DNA from: Karalla daura
Taxonomy: Eukaryota > Chordata > Actinopteri > Chaetodontiformes > Leiognathidae
Direction: 5' to 3'
Length of the DNA: 64,000 bases
Assembly: GCA_029224185.1 (NCBI GenBank)
Contig: CM055188.1
Coordinates: 15,742,497 to 15,806,496, forward strand
Shown: positions 29,701 through 37,799 of the stretch, piece after piece
Position numbering within the stretch: the first letter of the stretch is position 1
Layout of the letters: the number at the start of each line of letters is the position of its first letter
Position numbers and translations under genes: made by a program
The notes under the pieces: model-generated
What the model saw: only the letters and a program-made list of their open reading frames with translations
What the model was told of the DNA's origin: nothing
Databases searched by the model: none

Positions 29701-32700
29701 ACAGCTTATATCCCTCCCAGCCCACAGAGGGCTGTATATTGAGAGATGTAGGGAATCATTTAGTTTTGGCAATTTTCAGACAAACAAACCAATACACAAT
29801 CGAGTAATAGTTTTCAGATATGGGAACTGCTAACTGAATAATATTTGTTTATAAGAGGTTGGTTTGCTCTGGGAATTTCTAATTTACTGTACATTATACA
29901 TAATAGCCATTAGTCATATTCGTACTACTATTTACTAATAAAAGCTTAAGAATTATGATGTTCATCAGTAATTGCAGCAACAGTTAAAATGTTTTCCAAA
30001 TTCAGCATGTAACGGGCAGTAATTAAACGATCCAAAATGCACAATTTCCACTATAAAATGGCTTTAATATCATATACCAGGTAGTCATATTTCTACTTAC
30101 TACTGCTCAACGCACCAACATTTTAAACTACTACTGCCTCTTGATGCACACACAGTTTACTTTTGACTTTTAAAAATCATTTCATAGGCAATGGTAATGG
30201 ATCAGAAAACACTTCCACATAAAGTGCATTGACCAACTTAACTTAGAAAAGCAGTAGACCATTCCTTCTGACTTCACTCCACCATCAGTTACGCCATTTA
30301 ATTCAATCTTTAAATGAGAGCTTTGACCTTTGAACACATTTGTTGTTTCAAACCTGTGCTTCTTTTGTGAACTTTCTCTGAAATAAATGATCACGATCTA
30401 ACCTTAAAAGTAACTGTGTGGTATTAGTGTTGCTGTCATACGACCTCGCAGAACAAAAACACAAAAAACATGCTTATTTAACAGTACCACACACTCTCAT
30501 TGATTCACACTGCTAACACCATCAGAATGCATCAAAACACCCTACAATACCACAGTTTCAAAATCTTCCAAATGGAAACAAAATCAAACACACACTTCTG
30601 AAATAAGAGTATCTGTCAGCTCTAGGCCAAGGACAATTTTTTGCTAAATCCAGGCTCTGGAGCTCTTATTTGCGCCTCCATTGGGAAAGTTGAAGCAACA
30701 TGCAGTAAAACAGTGGCCTGGCCTTGTGTAATGGGTGAGAGATGGTGGTGACTGGTGTGAGACTACTGTGAGAGGATGTTCACCATGAGAGGAGTGTTTG
30801 ATGCTGAGCTGCAGCCAGACCCTGACCTTGCTATTTATGGTCTTGTGTAGATACCTGGGGACCAGCGCGAGTCTCCACTCCCACCATGCACTCATGACAT
30901 ATGGCTTGGCTTGGTAGTGAGACCCAGACAGAAAAAGGGAGCATTGTTCTGTGAGGACACTGTTGTATAGCTAAACATCGGGAAGACATAGTTTTAAGTG
31001 ATTGATGTTGGATTCAAAATGGAGTGTGAAATGTTGGACTGAAAAGCAATTCCCAGGGCTTCAGCAAAGTAATCAGGATTTATGAAGTGTGATAATGTCC
31101 ACAAAAATGCACTGGTTTAGTTAAATCTCACCACTTTCATTAAATTAGCCTGAAGCAACACTTTGCACACTTGATACTAAAATCTAAACTACAATGTATG
31201 ATGATGGAAAATCAGTACATCCAAAGAGATCTATTATGTGTTCAAACAAGTGGGAGTGAGGAATCCAACATAGCATTTCATTGCATGGAGCTACTGTACT
31301 ATAATAATAAAGGCCTCAGTGACAGCATCAAGGGCCTATAGCTGTGAAATATGATAATATATAACATGAGATGACAGAAAACCATTTACGTTTTCACATT
31401 GTTATTCATTGTGTTGCAGATCACACTCTTTGGTTGGAAAATACTTCATAATTCTCCACATGGCAGGAAATTTGCATGAAGCTAACACAAACAAACATGG
31501 AAGAAATAAACAGGACACAGAACTGGGTAATTCAGAACAGAGGGATTTTGGCCAAGACAAAATGAGGACCTTGTGAGTCAAGGAGGGGCCAGTTCTGTTC
31601 ACAAATGTAGTTTAGGCATGATAAAACTGTAGTCCCTCAAGATTTTATGCCCCAATCATAGTAGCAATGGGAACAAATACAAAAAGAACTATAAAAAAAC
31701 AATAAAAAATGGTCACTACTTCAGTTCTGGATTGAGGTTCGTAATCTATTTTGGAGATTCAGGAATTGCGTAATGATATATTGTCCACAGTTATTGTCAA
31801 GAAAAGTAGTTGAAGTTTGTAAATTTACCTTTCTTGTGCTAATAAAACTAAGACATTTTCTTCTTTTTTCCTTTCAAACTTGCCAATACTGAAAATCCTG
31901 TGAAAACTGAATATGCTTTAACTAATTTGCAGTGAGAGAATGAGAATGAACTTACCTTCTTCTGGTTCAATGATTAAAACAGGGCCATCTTTCTTCTCCT
32001 CTTTCTCTGTCACCTCCATCTCTTCCTGGTCTTCACCGTGAAGGCTAAACAGTCCCTGACCTGGTCTTCTGCTCTCATCCAGAGTGAACTTTACCGGTGG
32101 CTGGGTGGAGGTGGTGGTAATGAAACGCACCGTGGGTGTTGTCAGGTACTCTGGGCTGCTGAGGTAACTGGTACTATGCACAGGTATGCTTTTTTCATAG
32201 CTGCTGGTTGGATCACTACTCTCTGAATCCTTGCTTCCTCTCTCATGTTGTGATGGCTTTATCTTGTAGGGCATTTCTCCACCTTCAGGGTCAGGTACAC
32301 TTGGAAAAGATATGATATCTCTGTCCTCCTCCTCCACTTTCTTCTCCTCCTCCTTCAGTTCATCTTCATCAGTGGCTTCCTTTGTGTTTGGTGCCACTGT
32401 CCCATGTAATTCAGTTGACCAATGCAAATCCACACCATGTGAACCTGCCTGAGGATGTATTGGCGTTTCTGGGCTCCTCAGCATGAACAGTGGAAAGCTG
32501 ACTCGATTGGACTCCCTCTGCTGACTGGTCTGACTGTCTGTCTCTCGCACTGGGTGACTAACTTCGTCTCGACTCACTGAACCTCTTGCCACAGTATCCG
32601 ACGCATTTTGGTTTTGTATCTTCAACTCTGAGCCTCTCTGATGATTTACTGCACTCTCTGAAATCTCAAATGGATCCTCCTTTTCACTCTCTAATCCTTG

Positions 32701-33807
32701 GCTTTGGGGAATTATGGGATCTGAAATTCCATGTGTATGCGATGGATTCTCAAAATCTGTCTGTGTAGAGAGATCGCTGAATGTGACACTCTGCACACTT
32801 GATAGATCATGTGAGGGCTGCCAAGAAGCATTGATGTCTTGGTGCGTATGTGGCCCAACTGTGCTCTGTTCCTCTCTCTGAGGACCTTCTGTCACTTCCT
32901 CTGTGTCTGTGGGATGGCCATGAACTCCATAACGCTCTCTCAGCTCAAGCTTACTACGTCTGCCGAAGCTCTGAAGGGAAGAGGTTCTGTCAGGTCTCTC
33001 AAACCCACGCGACACAGAGATAACTTTTTTGGATGACGACATTTGGGTAGGAAAAACCAGAGTTTGGGGGTAGGTCTCTGGAACATCCGTGGGGCCGTAA
33101 TCATAATCTTCTGACCCAACCTTATCTGCAGGTGATACCCTGAAGATGGGAAGATTCCCATTTGGAGTGAGGCTAAATGGTGTGGATGATTGATCAATGC
33201 GCTCTTGTTGGTCAAACCTGTACGGGTACCTGCTACTCTCCTCTGGTGGTGTAGCAAAAACTGATTCCTGTACCTTTTGCGCATCACAGTCTGGTACAGG
33301 GTAGCATATCAGCTTCCCCCCATCACTGGGGCAGTGGCAGACGCGACAATAGTCGATGTGGAAAGAGTGTCCAGCCTCGTACTTCTGCCCATCAAAAATG
33401 CATCCAAAACGCTCACACTGCATGCAGCCGTCTGCAGGCTCGGAAACTTCGATGCAGTTTGGAGGCAAGTCTGGACAACTGATGAAGTGGCAGCTTATTC
33501 GTCCACCCCCTGAGGGACAGGAGCACTCTGTGCTGCCATAGTCGACAAAATACGAGTCTCCCTCGGGCACTTTGCCATTTTTGAATCCAGCATTGATGCA
33601 ATCATAGTATTGGTAGCCCTCACATGTGCACCCTTTTTGCAAGCATGAAGCACAACAGGTGCCACTCTCCAGCACCTCTTCGATGCAGTTGTCAAGCTCA
33701 GGGCAGTCCACATGGGCACAGTCCCGCTGGCATAAGGAGACAGTCAGACAGAGAAAGAGAAATGTACACCTCAACAGTGTTATTTCAGCTCTTAAACACG
33801 GAGCCAT
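1446..33807 (-). CDS. fbln2: Fibulin-2, 5' portion of the gene (coding exons 2-8; continues beyond position 1)
   Basis: This is a secreted extracellular-matrix glycoprotein that binds elastic-fibre and basement-membrane components. Coding segments, in transcript order, are 33807-31956, 12591-12468, 11306-11177, 10184-9998, 5501-5292, 4148-4023 and 1547-1446. Each has a plausible AG acceptor and GT donor, and the phases join without a break (1,2,0,1,1,1,1), giving 910 residues. Domain order is signal peptide, Cys-rich Na (about 27-175), Cys-poor Nb (176-617), anaphylatoxin-like modules (about 630-739), EGF1 (about 792-833), Thr/Ser-rich linker (835-872) and EGF2 (875-910). That order, in particular an EGF module separated by a linker from an EGF with the NGPC motif, is what is known of mammalian fibulin-2 and is not that of fibulin-1 or the short fibulins. 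The remaining calcium-binding EGF repeats and the fibulin C-terminal module must lie to the left of the window. Teleosts have an extra genome duplication, so paralogue status cannot be judged here. Confidence 0.95.
2821..2913. repeat. Compound microsatellite (TG)12(TA)13 plus GA run
   Basis: (TG)12 at 2821-2844 passes into (TA)13 at 2845-2870, then a degenerate CATA/TATG stretch and a GA run to about 2913. The minus-strand frame through it is a repeat artefact. Confidence 0.95.
2985..3030 (+). repeat. Possible 3' end of a fish non-LTR element
   Basis: The motif GGGATTAATAAAGTTTCTAT at about 3000-3019 resembles the GGGATTAATAAAGTATCT tail shared by many teleost LINE/SINE copies. No coding remnant lies upstream, so only a truncated tail would be present. 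Confidence 0.4.
4023..4148 (-). CDS. fbln2: fbln2 exon 7: Thr/Ser-rich linker and start of EGF2
   Basis: The acceptor is TTTCAATGTCAG and the donor is GCAG|GTACAG. The 126 bases enter and leave in phase 1. Residues 835-876 read ESPDEDNRVREDSPTQ, then twelve consecutive Thr (851-862), then Ser and Thr, ending SLNPCA, which supplies the first Cys of EGF2. On the plus strand this appears as a GGT/GTT/AGT trinucleotide run that gives a false poly-Val frame. The family relation rests on position, phase and NPC-NGPC continuity with exon 8, since the linker is low complexity. Dense Thr/Ser suggests mucin-type O-glycosylation (inference). I recall no Thr run in the mammalian linker. Confidence 0.88.
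4149..5291 (-). other. fbln2 intron 6
   Basis: 1,143 bases, AT-rich. Nothing beyond short homopolymer tracts is seen. Confidence 0.85.
5292..5501 (-). CDS. fbln2: fbln2 exon 6: linker and EGF-like module 1
   Basis: The acceptor CTGTCTTCCAG precedes 5501 and the donor G|GTGGGC follows 5292. The 210 bases enter and leave in phase 1, the usual phase for shuffled EGF exons. Residues 765-834 begin with a short linker, then DVDEC at about 792-796 opens an EGF module with six Cys, running through LCQHTC, NIWGSYRCSC and HSCAP. The DxDE opening, the Asn at about 810 and the aromatic residue in GSY match the calcium-binding EGF consensus. In mammalian fibulin-2 an isolated EGF module with the same features (DEC, LCQH, GSY) precedes the linker to EGF2. 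Confidence 0.95.
8974..9590 (-). pseudogene. Decayed LINE (non-LTR retrotransposon) reverse-transcriptase fragment in fbln2 intron 5
   Basis: Two minus-strand frames show the C-terminal half of a teleost LINE polyprotein. The first (about 9550-9380) has EGSLLQAVQSLYFRSQGLVH and DSFPVMLGLCQCC, the degenerate lead-in to the reverse-transcriptase core. The second (about 9330-9050) has SLRDKVRSSDVQ, LLLHIERIQLRWFSHMPRM and SGRRRRGRTRTHWRDY, typical of the region after the reverse transcriptase. The catalytic YxDD core between them is missing and the frame shifts near 9390 (LERMR), consistent with an internal deletion of a few hundred codons. It is non-functional. The Gly-Gln-Gly-Cys-type motif has also decayed. 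I do not assign it to a named clade. It lies in the same orientation as fbln2. Confidence 0.85.
9743..9823. repeat. Compound microsatellite forming two overlapping palindromes
   Basis: The blocks are (AC)9 (9743-9760), (AT)5 (9761-9770), (GT)8 (9771-9786), (AT)12 (9787-9810) and (AC)6 (9811-9822). AC-AT-GT is self-complementary over 9745-9786 and GT-AT-AC over 9774-9823, so the GT block can pair with either AC arm. Confidence 0.95.
9998..10184 (-). CDS. fbln2: fbln2 exon 5: third anaphylatoxin-like module and linker
   Basis: Acceptor GACGAGCAG precedes GTG TGC TGC, and the donor is AAAG|GTATTTG. The 187 bases enter in phase 0 and leave in phase 1, encoding residues 703-764 plus part of 765. 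VCCSCCALGLRLRREGRGC, followed by YLGYPCGH and a CC pair, is the canonical third fibulin anaphylatoxin-like module; CCxCCxLGL and GYPC are highly conserved in the family. An acidic EEEEG stretch and a basic, Pro-rich linker (MRKQRPRPTSSPDK) follow. The acceptor could instead lie 3 bases upstream, adding one Gln, but the spacing to Cys favours the call given. Confidence 0.94.
10185..11176 (-). other. fbln2 intron 4
   Basis: 992 bases with no repeat or frame of note. Confidence 0.85.
11177..11306 (-). CDS. fbln2: fbln2 exon 4: second anaphylatoxin-like module
   Basis: The acceptor is TTTATGTCAG and the donor is CAG|GTATAT. The 130 bases enter in phase 2 and leave in phase 0. The exon encodes part of residue 659 and residues 660-702: VAERQCCLASLKENLCEAG, then a segment with GGDTCEVDEEKQC, ending DDSYQ. 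The paired Cys followed by spaced single Cys fits an anaphylatoxin-like module. It joins directly to the VCCSCC of exon 5, so a Cys pair is assembled immediately after the splice junction, as in mammalian fibulin-2. Confidence 0.93.
11307..12467 (-). other. fbln2 intron 3
   Basis: 1,161 bases. It contains ACAATAC-type short repeats (11651-11688) and two consecutive short tandem duplications (11701-11759). No coding frame is supported. Confidence 0.85.
11701..11759. repeat. Short tandem duplications
   Basis: A 20-base unit beginning TGGACACATGTTAAT is duplicated head to tail (11701-11720, 11721-11740; one mismatch). It is followed by a 13-base unit ATCCATAGTAAAC duplicated at 11734-11746 and 11747-11759. 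Confidence 0.9.
12468..12591 (-). CDS. fbln2: fbln2 exon 3: first anaphylatoxin-like module
   Basis: The exon begins after GGTTTGCAG and ends at AA|GTAAGT. Its 124 bases enter in phase 1 and leave in phase 2, continuing exon 2 and feeding exon 4. It encodes residues 618-658 plus part of 659, including EELLQSCCAAGQRWA at about 624-638 and a tail of Cys and His residues. The CC-x(n)-C pattern marks the first anaphylatoxin-like module of fibulins, and EELLQSCCAAGQ closely resembles the fibulin-2 sequence at this place. The flanking ORF extends upstream of the acceptor into intron sequence, which has no family resemblance and is excluded. Confidence 0.93.
14679..14744. repeat. (CA)33 microsatellite
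   Basis: An uninterrupted dinucleotide run of 66 bases. Confidence 0.97.
22309..22366. repeat. Interrupted CA microsatellite
   Basis: CA repeats with TG, TA and GTG interruptions; frames on both strands here are repeat artefacts. Confidence 0.95.
23898..23945. repeat. Perfect 21-bp inverted repeat with 6-base loop
   Basis: The arms 23898-23918 and 23925-23945 are exact reverse complements, separated by CATGAT. The left arm begins ACTTTAAAACC and ends GGTACGC. A further partial direct copy of GTTTTAAA follows at about 23951-23958. Confidence 0.95.
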
Positions 33808-33924
33808 GGCACCAGGTGCATGTGCAACAAGCGAAGATGATTAGTTATTGTCTTTAGTCTTTAGTGCTTCTTCAAAGATTCACTTCAAGGAGGGGACATT
33901 CTGGCGATGGGAACCAAGTCTACT
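31956..33924 (-). CDS. fbln2: fbln2 exon 2: 5'UTR end, start codon, signal peptide, Na and Nb subdomains
   Basis: The acceptor is a pyrimidine-rich tract ending TTGCAG just above 33924, and the donor GTAAG follows 31956. The ATG at 33807-33805 has a strong context (GCCATGG) and begins 617 residues. Residues 1-26 form a hydrophobic signal peptide ending near VSLCQ. Residues 27-175 are Cys-rich, with von Willebrand factor C-like spacing; the last repeat runs from GCIFDGQ to PVPDC. Residues 176-617 lack Cys and are rich in Ser, Thr, Pro, Glu and Asp, with an acidic block EDELKEEEKKVEEEDRD at 481-497. There are N-glycosylation sequons at Asn326 and Asn401 (both NAS). The acidic EDYDYGPTD at 233-241 is a candidate tyrosine-sulfation site. 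One large exon holding the whole N-domain fits the known FBLN2 structure. The open frame continues 12 codons into the intron, but the frame into exon 3 supports the GTAAG donor. Confidence 0.95.
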
Positions 33925-35964
33925 CTGCAAGAAAGGGGGATAGGGGGTGGGGGGTGGGAGAGGCAGACAAGCAGACAGAGGCTTATTCCTCAAAATGAAA
34001 GCAGACCAACATCTGGCTTCGTAGTTAAGCTCGAAAGAGCGCATTTTTTACAGCCTCGCAGTTGTCCGAACACTGGGGCTACGCACTCCTCATTAACATC
34101 AGCTGGAGTACAGTGTTTTGATTCATTATGCAGGCTGTCGTGATGACACTTGGAGCCTGCCCAAGTCTTGCATTTCTTCCCTGTCCCTGATTATCTCCAT
34201 AAGAAAAAAAATGCTATACCAATCTTGTGTTGCAATCAACCCTAAAGTCTAACCGCTGAACATAAGAGACTCCATGAGTGTGCTGGAAATTGATTACACT
34301 TTACAGAAAGTGCATTCTCTGAAGTAATTAGTGGAGTAGAGACCAAAGTGCAAAGTCATCTTTGACTAATGATTCTCCTACCAAATGCTGTGTTTAATTT
34401 AAGACGTACTTGTTTCGGAGTCAAAGTGACTGCTCCACTCTGGTGTCAACTCATTAGTTCATTTCAGCTGTGTAGAAATCAAAGATGACCATAAATGAAC
34501 AAAAACATGGACTCCTCTGTTAATTTTGTTGAATGAGATCAACAGAATAGCCCCTCTCGTTCACAAAATGTTTTTGACACTAAGCATTTTCACACATGGG
34601 AGGGATGCTGGCTGTACTCCTGGGCTGATACTCACAAAGCACCTATAAAGTGCTGAATCTGACACTGTTTTGTCACAAATGGTGCTGTCAGAAGTCAGTA
34701 AATAGACTCTAAATAAGGAGAGTTATTCACATCAACATCTGCAATCTCACTCACGAGTGACACATTTAAAGAGGAAACCAGACACCTTGTAACAACCTGG
34801 GAGTAGTTAACACATTTTACACGTGTATGCTCTTAAAAAATGCTTTTGGTCTATTCACTATGGTGTATTTATCAACAACAAACTTATCAGCAATTTAATA
34901 TCCTTTCTACTTTTTTGTGAAGCCGTGGAACTCAAGGTTTTTGTGAATGTTGGTTTCCTCATGTGTCAGGTTCTCAAAATCAGCAAACTGAACTTCCTTG
35001 GCTTGGCAAATACTAAATGTCGAACAACAGTGATGAATTATAAAAGCCCTCACAAGCTCCATCATTGAGGTATTTGCTCTGAAACTTCCCAGACCACTCA
35101 AATAAAAATGGTGGTTTTCATATTTTACTGAGTCAAAGCCAAGCAATTTCATGAACAAAAGAATCTGTATGCAACAATGAAAATGAAGAGGAATTGAGTC
35201 ATTGCCATTTCTTGCCCCAAACCTTCAGATGAAGTTTCTGCGACCACAATAACTACCTCTAGCCCACCCAAAAGACCTCCTATCATTTCAGTCCTGTGAC
35301 GTGAGTATTACAGCTCTTCTGTCACTAGACGTGACAGGCGGTGTTGCTGTGTGAGACAAAATAAAAAGTTGGCGAGACAAAGCTGCCAAAGAATGCACAG
35401 TGAGTGCTCTGTGCAGCCTGGTGTTTCCCCGTGTGGTGAGGGACAGGGGGATTCCTCTGTTTTCTCTCTTTCTGCACATACTCTCAGCTGATCTTAAAAC
35501 AATCCATGCTGTTTTGCATTGACATATGTTCTTTTTAAAGCTCAACATAAAGCAAAATACAGTCATAGGACTTCACTGAAGGCATCTATGAATCACACAA
35601 AAGACTTTAATTACAACTTTTTTGTCTTTGAGATTCCTCATACAGTGAATGATCTGAAACTTCTGACTATGTTTTGTTGATGATCTGTAACAGAGCACAG
35701 AAATGTTGCATGTCTCACCTGTGTAACATAGTCACAACTTTTTGCTACACTTAACAAGAAATTAGAGAAAACCATATGAAACCTTTTATTCTAATCACAC
35801 AAACTGCAACCTGTTTCCTTCCCACTACCTGATATACTGGAAAGAGGTACCTTACTTTCTGGTGATTGCAAGAAGATAGGTGATGAAATTAAGTCTGCAT
35901 TGAAACTTTAAAAAAAAGAAAGAAAAGAGGGAAGAAATAAGTTATCGGACCAAACTTTTCTTAC
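33925..35964 (-). other. fbln2 intron 1
   Basis: 2,040 bases between the inferred non-coding exon 1 and exon 2. G-run tracts on the plus strand at 33935-33958 form the pyrimidine tract of the exon 2 acceptor. No coding frame is supported. Confidence 0.55.
33935..33958 (+). other. G-quadruplex motif at the exon 2 acceptor
   Basis: Four G-runs (33935-33939, 33943-33947, 33949-33954, 33956-33958) are separated by 1-3 base loops on the plus strand, the template strand for fbln2. On the transcript this is the C-rich part of the polypyrimidine tract. Confidence 0.8.
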
Positions 35965-36300
35965 CATAACTTCCATGGATTAGACTGTGTGTTTGGAGCA
36001 GGCGAACAGATTGTCAACAAAACTAAAAATCTGCTGACAAGATTGAGACTGAGGACCTCCGTGCGCCGGCTCCGCGTCCTCCGAGCACGGCGAGTGTGCG
36101 CCTTCAGACCGCCGCAGCGCTGCTGGGACCAGGCAGAGAGACAGAAAGGCAGGGAGGGCGGGAGGGAGGGAGGTACAAAAACTTTCCCCAGCTGGAGACT
36201 CTGGAGGAGATCCCATCTGCTGGAAGTGCCGGTGGAGAGCCCAAGTTGTATGACCCAAACAACTCTGGGACCCCTCCCCCTGCTCTCTGACCTCCACCCC
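35965..36300 (-). other. fbln2: Probable non-coding first exon of fbln2 (5'UTR); upstream boundary uncertain
   Basis: A strong donor (TTATG|GTAAGAAAAG) follows 35965 and would splice to the good acceptor at 33924. The block 36040-36180 is the most CpG-dense stretch seen in the window, as expected for a promoter or first exon. The transcription start cannot be read, so 36300 is only an estimate. The spliced leader contains an ATG at 35976-35974, 12 bases before the donor, that opens a short upstream ORF. The open frames across this block look like composition artefacts of GC-rich DNA. Confidence 0.5.
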
Positions 36301-36320
36301 ACTACTGAGCAGCCAATCAG
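36150..36320 (-). promoter_or_regulatory. GC-rich promoter-like region of fbln2
   Basis: On the plus strand there is a GC-box-like GGGCGGG (36156-36162) inside a G-run tract, and a CCAAT box at 36313-36317, inverted relative to the gene. No TATA box is evident in the minus orientation nearby. This is consistent with a TATA-less, GC-rich promoter upstream of or overlapping the inferred first exon. The assignment is inferred from position and composition only. Confidence 0.4.
36152..36173 (+). other. G-quadruplex motif in the fbln2 promoter/exon 1 block
   Basis: Five GGG runs (36152, 36156, 36160, 36164 and 36168 starts) are each separated by a single base, followed by GG. This is the short-loop pattern known to fold as a stable parallel quadruplex, and it lies on the template strand. 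Confidence 0.85.
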
Positions 36321-36424
36321 GCCACAGATCTACCTCTCACTTCTTCAAGCCATAACTCATGTTTTACAGTAGGAGTTCAGTGATTTTGAGAGTACAAAGC
36401 TGGTAAGATGATGAAGGCTGGACT

Positions 36425-36475
36425 GATGGATGGATGGATGGATGGATGGATATATGGATGGATGGGTGGACGGAG
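36425..36475. repeat. (GATG)n tetranucleotide microsatellite
   Basis: GGAT/GATG units with a TATATGG interruption, close upstream of the inferred fbln2 promoter. Confidence 0.95.
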
Positions 36476-37089
36476 GTAGTGATATCAAATAGCAGTTGTG
36501 GCACTGTCGAATCTTTCCTCAGAGGGATGTTTCATTTTTGTTGCAGTTTTCCTTTCTTAATATATGTTACTTTCATTGTATGTTTTTTCATGTGATAGTG
36601 CCAGATTTAAGAGTTGTTGTATTTACAAATCATCATACAAAAATCTGTCACGATCCTGTCACATTTAGACCCTGCTTTAATATAACTGAAAATTGATGTT
36701 TAGTATTTACTGATAGGAACAATTTTGAGTAATTTAGATTTGGGGAAACCATGTGGAAGAAAAATGTAATTGTTATTTCTTTATAGATGCTTGTAACACA
36801 AATTGCCAATGTACCAGACCAAACTATCAAAGCTGTATATTTGGTATGGCATCAACAGCATCAAGTTTAAAATAAGATGTTACTGTTACTTGTTTTATAA
36901 ATGACTTCTATATAAATATTTAACAATTTGCTGGAAATGAGAAAAAAAGTGTTTTTCTCCATGAAGTATAGCACTAGTTCCTCTTAGGAGCTGGTTACTG
37001 CCCTGTTCTCACCTCAAATGTATGCATATCTGCATCTTTCACACTGACTGATATCTTAGTTTCGTTTGCTTTCATTTTTATTAATTTTT

Positions 37090-37108
37090 TTGTTTGTTTG
37101 TTTGTTTT
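37090..37108. repeat. (TTTG)n short repeat
   Basis: A short tetranucleotide run. Confidence 0.85.
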
Positions 37109-37706
37109 ATTGCAGCAGATTGAACCTAAGCACACAAGAGACAACCAGGTAGTGATCGTAAGTATCACTTATGTGTTACATCAGATGACAAACCAGTGTT
37201 ATATGGTCTGATTCATACTGCATTAAAGTGCAATGCAATATTGAAGTAATCCAAAGTATTTAAAATACTTTCATGGCAGATACACGACAGAGGATGTTGC
37301 AATTTGCATTTGACGCTTGTACTTTTATAACTGTAGCAGAATTTTCATTTTGGCAGTACCTCTCCTAGTGCTAAATAAATAAAAGTCTTTGGAAACTTCC
37401 ACAGACTGGTGTTATAACCACAAAAGTCAGAGCCAATGTGTGACATGAGGCACCCAATAATGATAAACACTGAACAACATTTACAGTAGGCACAGGTCAA
37501 GGACATGAAAGAGGAAAGCTTTGTACATTCTTATTACAGTTAGTTAATCTAAGCCCTACTTCACAAGCAACCATAACCAGATGTCTGTTGACCTACATTT
37601 TGGTGTCCACTGGCATATGGTGAAGTGCAGAGGCTGCAGAAACAGAGACGGGTATGCAAAAGTGCCACTTGTTTGATATTTTGATCATTGTAATGACATT
37701 TTCCAA

Positions 37707-37768
37707 TGTGTGTGTGTGCATGTGTGTGTGTGTGTGTTTGTGTGTGTGTGTCTGTGCGTGTGGAGGGG

Positions 37769-37797
<29 letters not shown>
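37707..37797. repeat. Compound (TG)n-(GA)n microsatellite
   Basis: Interrupted TG run to about 37760, followed by a GA run. Frames through it on both strands are artefacts. Confidence 0.95.

Positions 37798-37799
<2 letters not shown>

Larger units (their letters stand above)
12592..31955 (-). other. fbln2 intron 2 (19.4 kb)
   Basis: The largest intron, between the N-domain exon and the first anaphylatoxin exon. It carries a (CA)33 tract, a CA-rich tract near 22309-22366, poly-A runs near 20218 and 22081-22108, and a perfect hairpin at 23898-23945. The open frames are short, have no domain resemblance and no neighbouring matching exons, so none is called. Its size makes it the likeliest place for fbln2 intronic enhancers (inference). 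Confidence 0.8.

Noticed and set aside
35961..36372. Open frames on both strands over the GC-rich block
   Set aside because: They look like composition effects. The good donor at 35965 and the downstream acceptor fit a non-coding first exon better.
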